A stretch of 64,000 nt of DNA from Planctomycetales bacterium ZRK34 (GTDB taxonomy: Bacteria; Planctomycetota; Phycisphaerae; Phycisphaerales; Zrk34): the NCBI GenBank assembly GCA_014873095.1, contig CP050848.1:744001-808000 (forward strand). Reading direction: 5' to 3'. This document shows positions 54,217-62,687 of the stretch, in pieces. A program made the translations under genes and the position numbers. The first letter of the stretch is position 1. The number at the start of each line of letters is the position of its first letter. The notes under the pieces were generated by a model. That model had not been told where the DNA came from. It worked only from the letters and a program-made list of their open reading frames with translations, and did not search any database.

Positions 54217-56037
54217 ATGTTCGACCTGCCCAATATCAAGTTGAAGGCGGTTCGCCTGCTGCGGCGGGTGGGCTTTCGGCGCGATTGGTACCTGATCCCG
54301 CTGTCGGCGGTGATCGGTTCGATGGCGGGCGTGGTGGCGCTGGGCTTCGGCTGGCTGGTGGAATTTTTCGAGGCGTTCTTTTACGAGAACATGGCCGGGC
54401 CGAACATGCGCGGCGAGCGGTTGTGGATGCTGGTGGCGCTGCCGGCGGCGGGCGGGCTGGCGGTCGGGCTGCTGAAAAAATGGCTGCGGCTGCCGATGGT
54501 CAGCCACGGCATCCCCGATGTGATGGAATCGCTGGCGCGGCGGCACGGGCAATTGAAATTCCGCTCGGGGATGTCGACGGCGATCAACTCGGCGCTGACG
54601 ATCGGCAGCGGCGGCTCGGCCGGGCAGGAAGGTCCGATCGTGCAGATCGGCTCGGTGCTCGGCTCGCTGATGGGGCAAGTGTTGCGCGTCAGCCACCAAC
54701 ACATGAGCACGCTGGTCGGCTGCGGCGCGGCCGGCGCGCTGGCGGCGATCTTTAATGCGCCGATCGCCGGCGTGCTACTGGTGCTCGAAGTCATGCTGCG
54801 TGACTTTTCACTGAAGACGTTTATGCCGGTGGTGGTGTCGACGGTTTTTGCGGTGGCGGTCTTCCAGGCGGCGGCGGGGAATAACGAGGCGCTGTTCAAC
54901 CTCACGCACGAGATGCAGAACTACACGTTTCAGATCGGCGAGCTGGTGCCGTACCTGGTGATGGGCATCATGATCGGCATCGTCGGGTGGAGCTTCACGA
55001 AGCTGCTTTTTTCGATGGAAGGCGCGTGGGTGAAGCTGAAGTTGCCGGCATGGATCAAACCGGCGCTCGGCGGGCTGGCGCTGGGCCTGATGGGGCTGGG
55101 CTTTGTGTGGGCTTATCCGTATGCGGTGGGCGATTACAACCCGCCGGCGTTTTTCGCCAACGGATACCCGGTGATTGAAACGCTGCTGGACCCCGCGGCG
55201 TACGGCACGGCCGGCCACGTGACGCTGATCTTTCTGCTGACCGCGGCGGCGGCCAAACTGCTTGGCACGAGCCTGACGCTCGGCTCCGGCGGCGCCGGCG
55301 GCATCTTCGCACCGGCCCTGTTCATCGGCGCGGCGATCGGCGGCGCGTTCGGCGTCGGACTCGTCGCCACCGGCATCTTCCCCGACGCCAGCCCGGCGAC
55401 CTACGCCCTGGCCGGCATGGCGGGCATGCTCGCCGGCTCGGTCCACTGCCCGCTGACGGCGTTCATTCTCGTGTTCGAAGTCACACGCGACTACAAGGTC
55501 ATTCTGCCGGTCATGCTCGTGTCGATCACGGCGACGGTCGTGTCGCAACTGCTGCTGCGCGACAGCATCTACACGCTGGCCCTGCGCGAGATGGGCATCA
55601 AAATCGGCGTGCTGTCCGAGCAGGCGGTGTTGCACAAGCTGACGGCCGATCAGGTGCCGCTGGAAAAAGCGGTCGTGGTCTACCCCGGCGATAGCGTCGA
55701 GTCGCTGCTGAAACTCGCCGAGCAATACGGGGCCAACGATTTCGTCGTCTGCGATTCGGAGCAGCACTTTGTCGGCATGGTGACCAACGACGATCTGCGC
55801 ATCGCGCTGCTTCAGCGTGAAGCGGTGCCGCTGTTGATCGTCGCCGAGATGATGCGCAGCGACATGCCCGCGGTCGACCCCGGCGAAACGCTCGACCTGG
55901 TGCTCGACAAATTCGCCGACTGCGATGTGCACAGCCTGCCCGTGATCGACACCGACCACGATCAGCAATTGATGGGGCTGATCACACGCAACCGCCTGAT
56001 GCGGTATTATCATCATGCGTTGAGTCAACCGGCATGA
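54217..56037 (+). CDS. ClC-family chloride channel/antiporter with CBS domains (first copy)
   Basis: A 606-residue membrane protein. The ClC pore motif GSGGSAGQEGPIVQIGS keeps the gating glutamate in GQEGP. Others are FNAPIAGVLLVLEV and SLTLGSGGAGGIFAPALFI. About ten helices run to residue 440. A cytoplasmic pair of CBS domains follows (KAVVVYPGDSVESLLKLAEQ; DMPAVDPGETLDLVLDKFAD), which in relatives bind nucleotides. It overlaps the second ClC gene by four bases. Selectivity (channel or H+/Cl- exchange) is not settled by sequence alone. Confidence 0.92.
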   Translation: MFDLPNIKLKAVRLLRRVGFRRDWYLIPLSAVIGSMAGVVALGFGWLVEFFEAFFYENMAGPNMRGERLWMLVALPAAGGLAVGLLKKWLRLPMVSHGIPDVMESLARRHGQLKFRSGMSTAINSALTIGSGGSAGQEGPIVQIGSVLGSLMGQVLRVSHQHMSTLVGCGAAGALAAIFNAPIAGVLLVLEVMLRDFSLKTFMPVVVSTVFAVAVFQAAAGNNEALFNLTHEMQNYTFQIGELVPYLVMGIMIGIVGWSFTKLLFSMEGAWVKLKLPAWIKPALGGLALGLMGLGFVWAYPYAVGDYNPPAFFANGYPVIETLLDPAAYGTAGHVTLIFLLTAAAAKLLGTSLTLGSGGAGGIFAPALFIGAAIGGAFGVGLVATGIFPDASPATYALAGMAGMLAGSVHCPLTAFILVFEVTRDYKVILPVMLVSITATVVSQLLLRDSIYTLALREMGIKIGVLSEQAVLHKLTADQVPLEKAVVVYPGDSVESLLKLAEQYGANDFVVCDSEQHFVGMVTNDDLRIALLQREAVPLLIVAEMMRSDMPAVDPGETLDLVLDKFADCDVHSLPVIDTDHDQQLMGLITRNRLMRYYHHALSQPA

Positions 56038-57938
56038 AATCGTGGCTGATCAAAATCGGACAGACGGTGATCATCCGCCCTCGCTTGCGCAGCGTGGGGC
56101 GGAGCCTGTCGATGGCGGCGCTGGTCGGGGCGGTGGCGGGCGTCGGGGCGATCATCTTCAGCCTGCTCAGCCAGTTGGTGACGTATTTCGCGCTGGTCGG
56201 CGTGGCGCATTACGAACAGGGCGGGCCGGCCGGCGAATCGCACTTTTTCCCGCATTTTGAAGGCGATATGCGACCGTGGGCGCTGATGCTGGTCATCACG
56301 CTCGGCGGGCTGGTCAGCGGGTGGCTCGTATATACCTTCGCCCCCGAGGCCGAGGGCCACGGCACCGACGCCGCCATTGATGCCTACCACAACAAACGCG
56401 GCCTGATCCGCCCGATCGTTCCGCTGATCAAAACGCTCGCCTCGGCGATCACGCTCGGCACCGGCGGGTCCGGCGGCCGCGAAGGCCCCATCGCGCAGAT
56501 CGGCGCCGGCTTTGGGTCGTACCTCGGCACACGCCTGGGCATGACCGACAACGAACGCCGCATCCTTCTGTCCGCGGGGCTCGGCGCCGGCATCGGCGCG
56601 ATCTTCCATGCCCCGCTGGCCGGCGCGATCTTCGCCATCGAGGTGCTCTACAGCGACCCCGACTTCGAAGCCGAGGGGCTGGTCCCCGCCTTCATCGCCA
56701 CCGCCATCGCCTATTGCATCTTCAACCTCTTCATCGGCCTCAGCGGCGGCTGGCTCGGGCACGACTTCGACGGGTTCGGCCACCTGTTCACCGTCTCCGA
56801 AGACATCCGCTTTCGCGATCCGCGCCTGTTGATTCCGCTGACGGGCATGGTCGTTGTGATGATCGCCGCATCGCTGCTGTACGTGCGCATGTTCTACGGC
56901 ACGCATCGGCTGTTTAAACTGATGCCGATCCGCACCAGGCTCAAACCCGCCATCGGCGCCGCGGCCACCGGCCTGGTCGCCATCGTCGCTTACTACCTCA
57001 TGGCCCTGGTCAACGAAACCGCCCAGCGCGACGTGCTGAGCATCCTCTCGTTCGGTTACGGCTATCTGCAGAAACTGCTGAACAATCCCTCCGGCACCGA
57101 GATCAGCATCGCGGTGCTGCTGGCGGTCGCCTTCGGCAAGATGATCACCACCTCGTTGACGATCAGTTCCGGCGGCTCCGGCGGCGTGTTCGGCCCGTCG
57201 GTCGTGATCGGCGGAGCGCTCGGCGCCGTCGTCGGGCTGGTGTTTCACAAACTGATGCCGGCCGTCGTGACGCGCATCGACATCTTCGTGATCCTCGGCA
57301 TGGCCAGCTTCTTCGCCGCTGCCGCCAAAACACCCGTGTCGACGCTGATCATGGTCAGCGAGATGACCGGCAGCTACGAGCTGCTGCTGCCGTCGATGTG
57401 GGTCTGCGCGTTGAGCTACGTGTTCAGCCGGGGCTGGTCGATCTACTGCGAGCAGGTGCCCAGCCGCCTGGACTCTCCGGCCCACCGCGGCGACTTCATC
57501 ATCGATGTGCTGCAGGGCCTGACCGTCAGCGACTCGCTCGATGCCGCCGCACGCAAGTTCATCACGATTCCGATCGGCATGCCGCTGACGGAGATCGTCA
57601 AAATCATCACCCCCGCCCGGCAGGCGTGCTTCCCCGTCATCGATGACGAAGGCAAGTACTACGGCCTGTTCAGCCTCAACGATGTCCGCCAGTTTCTCTA
57701 CGACACCGACATGGGCGAACTCGCCGTGGCGCTTGATCTGGCGAGCACCGGTGAGCTCGTGCTGCCGGTCGACATGGACCTCGGCAGCGCGATCGAACGC
57801 TTCGCGTCCAACCGCTTCGAGGAGATGCCCGTGATCGATCCCGGCGCCCCGGACAAGGTCATCGCCATGCTCCGCCGCCAGGACGTGATCGCCACCTACA
57901 ATGCCCGCCTGATGAAGATGCGAACTGAGCGCGAGTAG
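56034..57938 (+). CDS. ClC-family chloride channel/antiporter with CBS domains (second copy)
   Basis: A 634-residue paralogue read with the preceding gene (ATGA overlap). Its pore motif is [18 protein letters not shown], identical in plan to E. coli ClcA (GREGP gating Glu). [14 protein letters not shown] and [20 protein letters not shown] follow. The CBS pair is in the last 170 residues ([40 protein letters not shown]). It is only moderately similar to the first copy, so they may form a heterodimer, since ClC proteins are dimers. Confidence 0.92.
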   Translation: MKSWLIKIGQTVIIRPRLRSVGRSLSMAALVGAVAGVGAIIFSLLSQLVTYFALVGVAHYEQGGPAGESHFFPHFEGDMRPWALMLVITLGGLVSGWLVYTFAPEAEGHGTDAAIDAYHNKRGLIRPIVPLIKTLASAITLGTGGSGGREGPIAQIGAGFGSYLGTRLGMTDNERRILLSAGLGAGIGAIFHAPLAGAIFAIEVLYSDPDFEAEGLVPAFIATAIAYCIFNLFIGLSGGWLGHDFDGFGHLFTVSEDIRFRDPRLLIPLTGMVVVMIAASLLYVRMFYGTHRLFKLMPIRTRLKPAIGAAATGLVAIVAYYLMALVNETAQRDVLSILSFGYGYLQKLLNNPSGTEISIAVLLAVAFGKMITTSLTISSGGSGGVFGPSVVIGGALGAVVGLVFHKLMPAVVTRIDIFVILGMASFFAAAAKTPVSTLIMVSEMTGSYELLLPSMWVCALSYVFSRGWSIYCEQVPSRLDSPAHRGDFIIDVLQGLTVSDSLDAAARKFITIPIGMPLTEIVKIITPARQACFPVIDDEGKYYGLFSLNDVRQFLYDTDMGELAVALDLASTGELVLPVDMDLGSAIERFASNRFEEMPVIDPGAPDKVIAMLRRQDVIATYNARLMKMRTERE

Positions 57939-57950
57939 TACGACAACAAG

Positions 57951-57985
57951 CCCGATGACGAGCCCCGCCGGGGCGAGTCGTCGGG
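57951..57985. repeat. Nested hairpin between clc and rnpA genes
   Basis: CCCGATGAC (57951-57959) pairs with GTCGTCGGG (57977-57985) with one G-U pair, enclosing GCCCC-GCC-GGGGC. The inner stem has the same three-base loop geometry as the REP-like hairpins. No T-tract follows. Confidence 0.5.
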
Positions 57986-58005
57986 GTATCCGTTCTCACG
58001 ATCCC

Positions 58006-58368
58006 ATGAACCACACGTTCGACAAAACCAAGCGCCTGCTGCGCGGCGGACAATACACCGCCGTCTACGCCGAGCGCGTGATGCGCCACGCCGGCCCGCT
58101 GCGCATTCACGCCAGGCCCAACGGGCTGCCGCACAGCCGCCTGGGGTTGAGCATCTCGCGCCGCGCGGGCAATGCCGTCGAACGCAACCGCATCAAGCGC
58201 CAACTCCGCGAGGCCTTCCGCCTGCTGCAGCATGATCTGCCGGCCGGCTACGATTGGGTCGTCGGCGCCTCGGCCCACGCCCCCCTGCCGCTGGCGGAGA
58301 TTCAGCGACTGTTCACCGAGGCCTGCTGCAAACTTCACGAACGCTGGCAACGCAAATCCGCCCCCTGA
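58006..58368 (+). CDS. rnpA: Ribonuclease P protein component
   Basis: Binds the catalytic RNA of RNase P for tRNA 5' maturation. 120 residues. Family signature: [20 protein letters not shown] then [20 protein letters not shown], the RNR motif. [20 protein letters not shown] opens the domain. I start at ATG 58006. yidD follows after 28 bp, the normal order; rpmH, usually directly upstream, is absent, and ClC genes stand there instead. Confidence 0.93.
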   Translation: MNHTFDKTKRLLRGGQYTAVYAERVMRHAGPLRIHARPNGLPHSRLGLSISRRAGNAVERNRIKRQLREAFRLLQHDLPAGYDWVVGASAHAPLPLAEIQRLFTEACCKLHERWQRKSAP

Positions 58369-58396
58369 TCACTGATCCCTGCCCCACCAAATCCGC

Positions 58397-58609
58397 ATGT
58401 TCAGCCGCCTGCTCATCTCGCTCGTCCGGGTCTACCGCGCCACCCTCGGGCCCTTGCTCTCGGGCCACTGCCGCTACCACCCCACCTGCAGCCAGTACAT
58501 GATCGACGCCATCACCAAGTACGGCCCGATCCGCGGCACATGGCGAGGCCTCAAACGCATCGCCCGCTGCCACCCCTTTTCCAAACACGACCCCTACGAC
58601 CCCGCCTGA
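58397..58609 (+). CDS. yidD: Membrane protein insertion efficiency factor
   Basis: A 70-residue protein of the YidD family. RYHPTCSQYMIDAITKYGPI, then GLKRIARCHPFSKHDPYDP, holds the conserved Cys and the HP motifs. It is thought to assist YidC-mediated insertion of inner-membrane proteins. yidC, usually the next gene, is not in the window. Confidence 0.93.
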   Translation: MFSRLLISLVRVYRATLGPLLSGHCRYHPTCSQYMIDAITKYGPIRGTWRGLKRIARCHPFSKHDPYDPA

Positions 58610-58742
58610 CCGCCTCGCCGCCCAGCCCCCTCATCGATCGCACCACATCCCAACATCCCAACACCAAACCATCGCCCAACAACAACTCACCGCCATCACA
58701 TGTTGCAACACTTTGTCAGACAACATCTTGAGATCTGATCAA

Positions 58743-58776
58743 AAGATCAGTATTTAGGCTAAATACTAATCTTTTT
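58743..58776 (+). terminator. Terminator-like hairpin after rnpA-yidD
   Basis: AAGAT, one mismatch, AGTATTTAG, one base, CTAAATACT, one mismatch, ATCTT running into T residues. The stem is AT-rich, so it could alternatively be an operator; CTGATC-AAAA-GATCAG overlaps it on the left. Confidence 0.5.
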
Positions 58777-58793
58777 GTGTGGTTTTGAATGCG

Positions 58794-58822
58794 TTGGACA
58801 GCATCGTTTTACACGTGATATT
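58794..58822 (+). promoter_or_regulatory. Candidate promoter for the PEP-CTERM gene at 58948
   Basis: TTGGAC (58794-58799), 17 bp, GATATT (58817-58822). A moderate match; it leaves about 120 bp of leader before the gene. Confidence 0.3.
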
Positions 58823-58947
58823 GAAGATCAGACCCACGTGATGGCGTAGCTCAGGGGCCTTTTAATTTCTGATTTTCCTGTTTACGCAACCTGTTTTTCG
58901 GTGTACATTTGTACTAGTTAACAGGAGCTACAAGGAGCATACAAGAG

Positions 58948-60471
58948 ATGAGTCGCTACTCGATGACCCGGGCACAATCCCCCGCCAGCTATTTCCGTGT
59001 GATTCTCGCGGCCGGACTCTTCGCCGCCGCCGCCCCCCTGGCCCAGGCGGCCGGCCTTGTCGGCTACTGGTCTTTTAATGAAGGCGTCGGCTCCGGCGCC
59101 GAGGGCCTGGAAACCTCCGGCAACAACATCGGCGCTGCCGAACTGATCAACGGCGACAGCCACACCGCCTCCAGCGCCTTCGGCATCAGTGCCGTCGATC
59201 TCAACGGCACGGATCAGTTCATCCGCCTGACCAACAGTCTCGACAGTGTCCGCGACCTGACCGCCGGCACCATCAGCTTCTGGGTCAACCTCGACAGCCT
59301 CTCACCGGCCAATCGCCTGTTCGGCTCCACCGCCAACAACACCAACGACTTCTGGCGCATTGCCGCCACCGGCGACGGCTCGGCCATCAACCTCCTGATG
59401 AAAAACAACGGCGGCGACCTCATCCGCGCAGACACCGCCAACGGCGTCCTGACCACCGGTTCCTGGCAGCACATCGCTTACACCTCCGGCTCAAGCGGCA
59501 ACGCCCTTTACGTCAACGGCTCGGCCGTCACGCTCACCTACAACTCCGGCTCCACCGCCACGCAAAGTTTCTTCGAGCAGATCGACGGCCCCGGCAGCGA
59601 CCTGAACAACCTGACTTTCGGCCGACTCTTCTCAGGCAACGCCGGCGTCGACGGATACACCAACGGCCGGATGGATGACATCTCCATCTGGAACGACGCC
59701 CTGTCATCCACCGAAGTCGCCAAACTCTACAACGCCGGCGCGGTCAGCAGCTTCACCCCCTGGTACTTCAACACCATCACCACCGCCGATGACCGCGGCG
59801 CCGACACCTACATCGAATATGACTCCCGCTTCGAAGGCGGCCCCGATCCGTCCAGCGACAAAAATTATAACGATGAGGGTTCCTTCCGCATCAAGGCCGC
59901 GGATGATCCGGATTTCAATGGTTCACCTGAGCAACTCTATCGCAAGGGCTATCTCCGCTTTGACCTGTCCTCCTTCAACGGCGAAGAGTTTACCGACGCT
60001 CGCCTGGAGTTGACAGCTTTCAGCGCCAATTCCACATCCAAGACCTTTGCCATCTACGCGATCAACGACGCCGACGCCGGCGACAACGACCAGGACCTCG
60101 GCGGATATGACCCCGATGGCATCACCTGGAACAACGCCCCCGCCAACGACAACATCGACAACGACAACGACATCCTTGCAAACGCCACCCTGCTGGGCAC
60201 CTTCAACGGCAACGCACCCAACGCCACTGCCATTTTCGATGATCAGGCCCTGCTCGATTTGCTCAACGCCGACACCGACGGCATGGTCACGCTGATCATC
60301 ACGTCCCTGGGCATCAGCAGCGATTTCACCTCCACCGTCTATCAGTTCTACTCCAGCGAAACGTCTAATGCGGACTACTTCCCGCGCCTGGTCGTCAGCA
60401 TCGTCCCCGAGCCGTCGACCTTCGCCCTGCTCGGTCTCGGCGCGATGGCCCTGATCCGCCGCAGGCGCTGA
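58948..60471 (+). CDS. PEP-CTERM protein with LamG and DNRLRE-type domains
   Basis: A 507-residue exported protein: signal peptide (cut after AQA), then a LamG/concanavalin-like domain (about 28-265) beginning LVGYWSFNEGVGSG with the loop TGSWQHIAYTSG and end MDDISIWNDALSSTEVAKLY. A DNRLRE-type beta domain follows (YLRFDLSSFNGEEFTDARLE, about 325-480). It ends with the PEP-CTERM signal VPEPSTFALLGLGAMALIRR. CAAGGAG precedes ATG 58948. It may bind polysaccharide, which is inference from LamG. A terminator follows, so it looks monocistronic. Confidence 0.87.
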   Translation: MSRYSMTRAQSPASYFRVILAAGLFAAAAPLAQAAGLVGYWSFNEGVGSGAEGLETSGNNIGAAELINGDSHTASSAFGISAVDLNGTDQFIRLTNSLDSVRDLTAGTISFWVNLDSLSPANRLFGSTANNTNDFWRIAATGDGSAINLLMKNNGGDLIRADTANGVLTTGSWQHIAYTSGSSGNALYVNGSAVTLTYNSGSTATQSFFEQIDGPGSDLNNLTFGRLFSGNAGVDGYTNGRMDDISIWNDALSSTEVAKLYNAGAVSSFTPWYFNTITTADDRGADTYIEYDSRFEGGPDPSSDKNYNDEGSFRIKAADDPDFNGSPEQLYRKGYLRFDLSSFNGEEFTDARLELTAFSANSTSKTFAIYAINDADAGDNDQDLGGYDPDGITWNNAPANDNIDNDNDILANATLLGTFNGNAPNATAIFDDQALLDLLNADTDGMVTLIITSLGISSDFTSTVYQFYSSETSNADYFPRLVVSIVPEPSTFALLGLGAMALIRRRR

Positions 60472-60501
60472 TCGCAAACCGAAACAGCATCAACCACCCA
60501 C

Positions 60502-60530
60502 GGCCCGTCGCTTGCGGCGGGTCGTTTTTT
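60502..60530 (+). terminator. Rho-independent terminator
   Basis: GGCCCGTCGC pairs with GCGGCGGGTC through two G-U pairs around a tight loop, followed by CG and six T. It starts 31 bp after the PEP-CTERM stop. Confidence 0.7.
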
Positions 60531-60595
60531 ACCGCCCGCACGGGTTGCGACCAACACGAATCGCGGATCAATTTCACATCGGATATCGTGTTGGC

Positions 60596-62536
60596 ATGAA
60601 ACACATGATTTTTTCGCTGCTGTTGGGCTTGACTCTCTTTCATGCCGCCCAAGCCGCCGAGCCGGTCGACGACATCAACCGCGCCGCGGTGTACACGATT
60701 CACGAGGTGCTCCAGTCGCCGGACGACATCGCCATGGCGAAACGCGCCGGCTCGGATGTGTGGATCCGCGGGTGGTTCAAGTGGAATCGTGCGAGGGACT
60801 ACGTGAAGTTCGCCCCGCAGGTGCAGGCCGCCCACGAAGCCGGGGCGCTGTTCGGCGGCGGCGTCACCTGCAGCGCGCTGTATCACGGTGAAAACGGACT
60901 GACCGAAAAGCAGGTGCTCGACATGGCCACGCGCAACGCCGCCGGCGAACTCGTCGACGCCTGGGACCAGCGCGGCATCCGTCACGGTTCGCTGTCGAAC
61001 CCCGCTTATGTCGACTACGTGCTGTCGTGGTGCTACCGCCAGATCGATCAGGGCGTCGACTACCTGTTCATGGACGAGATCAACGCGGCCCTGGACCCGG
61101 ACGAGGGCTTCGACGATTATTCGCTGCGCGATTTCGCCGCCTATCTGAAAAAGCAACACGACTGGCCGGCGGATGACACCCGCTGGCAACAGCAGTTCAA
61201 AATCGACGACATCAGCAAGTTCGACTACCGCGCCTATCTCCGCAAGCACGGGCTGATCGACAATCCCTATGCGATGTCGAACCCGCTGCGCGAGTCGTGG
61301 AACAGTTTCCGTCGCGACCGAGACGATCGGGTTTGGCACACGATGGTCGATCGCCTGCGTGACTACGCGAAGTCCAAACAGCGGCGGGTGTACATCAGCG
61401 GCAACGGGCTGGCCAGGTATGTCGACCTGCAGGTGCTCGGCGTGTGGGGGCTGTGGCGCGTCGATGATCGAGGTCGTGTCGATCTGAGCGAGTCGCAGAT
61501 GGATGCGTGGGCGGCAACGGTGCAGTCGGGGCGATCGCTCGTCGGGCGGCGCGTGCCGGTCGTGTTGTTTCACGACTGGGGGATGGACGGGTACCCGTGG
61601 ATCAAGGTCACCCCTGCCGAGCGCAAAGCGTGGATGCGAATCCGCGCGGCGGAGATTTATGCAGCCGGTGGTTTTTTCGCTTTCCCCGTGCGCGGGCCGT
61701 GGGGACCGAACGCCCAGGCCGACGGCACGCTGGACACGCTGATTCATCAGACGGGCTTTTACCGGGCGCACCGCGATCTGTACCTGCGCGGCGAGTTGAT
61801 CGGCATCGAACCGCTTGAATGCGACCAGCCGTTGATGAGTCTGGCGCTGTGGCGCGATGTCGAAGCGAAGCAGCTTCGCCTGCACGTGATCAATCGGCGA
61901 GTCGATGAGCAGTGGCAATCGGTCAAGCAAGGGCCTGTCACGGTGACGCTGCCGACGGACAAGGCCCCGCGGCGCGTGCGGCTGATTTCACCCGATTTCG
62001 AGGGCGAGCGCGTGGCGACCGCCTCGGTTGATCACGGGCAGGTGAAAGTGACGCTGCCGGCCGTCGAGGCATACACGGTGGCGGTGCTCGAGTATGACAC
62101 GCTGCCGACGGTCCGCATGCACACGCTGAAAACTTCGACCAGCGGGCACTGGCGCGCCGCGGACGAAAGCGAATTTCACGTTAAGCCCGACGGCATGATC
62201 GCCAACGGCGGAGCGCTCAACGGGTATGTTCACGGCAAGCTGCATCCGCAAATGTCCAACCCGCCGACGTTCATCACGAACATGACCGCCCCGTGCACGA
62301 TGAAGCTGCACGTGCTGGGCGTCTCATCAGCCGGGGCGCGACTGCGGCTGTCGATCGACGGCAAGCTGGAAAAGACCATCGACCTGCCCGACCGCGACCG
62401 CCGCAACGATGCCTACGCCACCGAATATGACGAAACCTTCACGCTGAACATCCCCGCGGGTGAACACCGCATCAGTCTCACCAACGACGGCGGCGACTGG
62501 GCATTCGTTTCGTGGTATTCATTTGACAAAAAGTAA
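60596..62536 (+). CDS. Exported glycoside-hydrolase-like protein
   Basis: A 646-residue exported protein with a signal peptide (MKHMIFSLLLGLTLFHAAQA). The central part looks like a TIM barrel of a glycoside hydrolase: GSDVWIRGWFKWNRARDYVK, DYLFMDEINAALDPDEGFDD (a probable acid residue at the strand end) and VVLFHDWGMDGYPWIKVTP. The last 100 residues form a beta-sandwich, possibly carbohydrate-binding (GEHRISLTNDGGDWAFVSWY). I cannot assign a GH family. ATG 60596 was chosen for the signal peptide; the frame opens 28 codons earlier, inside the terminator. Confidence 0.65.
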   Translation: MKHMIFSLLLGLTLFHAAQAAEPVDDINRAAVYTIHEVLQSPDDIAMAKRAGSDVWIRGWFKWNRARDYVKFAPQVQAAHEAGALFGGGVTCSALYHGENGLTEKQVLDMATRNAAGELVDAWDQRGIRHGSLSNPAYVDYVLSWCYRQIDQGVDYLFMDEINAALDPDEGFDDYSLRDFAAYLKKQHDWPADDTRWQQQFKIDDISKFDYRAYLRKHGLIDNPYAMSNPLRESWNSFRRDRDDRVWHTMVDRLRDYAKSKQRRVYISGNGLARYVDLQVLGVWGLWRVDDRGRVDLSESQMDAWAATVQSGRSLVGRRVPVVLFHDWGMDGYPWIKVTPAERKAWMRIRAAEIYAAGGFFAFPVRGPWGPNAQADGTLDTLIHQTGFYRAHRDLYLRGELIGIEPLECDQPLMSLALWRDVEAKQLRLHVINRRVDEQWQSVKQGPVTVTLPTDKAPRRVRLISPDFEGERVATASVDHGQVKVTLPAVEAYTVAVLEYDTLPTVRMHTLKTSTSGHWRAADESEFHVKPDGMIANGGALNGYVHGKLHPQMSNPPTFITNMTAPCTMKLHVLGVSSAGARLRLSIDGKLEKTIDLPDRDRRNDAYATEYDETFTLNIPAGEHRISLTNDGGDWAFVSWYSFDKK

Positions 62537-62567
62537 TCACTGCGGGATCACAAACAGAAGAATATTC

Positions 62568-62651
62568 ACCACAGAGGGCACAGAGAGCACAGAGGGTGTG
62601 AAAGTTCATTTTTAATTCATCGATCTCCGTGCTCTCTGTGCCCTCTGTGGT
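62568..62651. repeat. Imperfect 27-bp inverted repeat
   Basis: 62568-62594 pairs with 62625-62651 with one mismatch; the arms are purine-rich CACAGAG repeats (ACCACAGAGG at one end). The spacer is 30 bp. It lies between the convergent ends of the glycoside-hydrolase-like and sulfatase genes and could act as a two-way transcription block or be another dispersed repeat. Confidence 0.75.
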
Positions 62652-62687
62652 TAACTTCTTCTGTCTTGCCGTTTGCGGGGGTGAATC

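Larger units (their letters stand above)
58610..58947. other. AT-richer gap after yidD
   Basis: No gene is seen. The stretch is markedly more AT-rich than its surroundings from about 58690 to 58930. It contains the palindromes and terminator at 58729-58776 and a candidate promoter at 58794-58822. Confidence 0.5.

Noticed and set aside
56025..57485. 486-codon frame on the minus strand opposite the second ClC gene
   Set aside because: Hydrophilic, His/Gln/Asp-rich antisense shadow of a membrane protein gene.
60395..61930. 511-codon frame opposite the glycoside-hydrolase-like gene
   Set aside because: No start signal, no domain; the plus-strand frame has a signal peptide and ordered domains.
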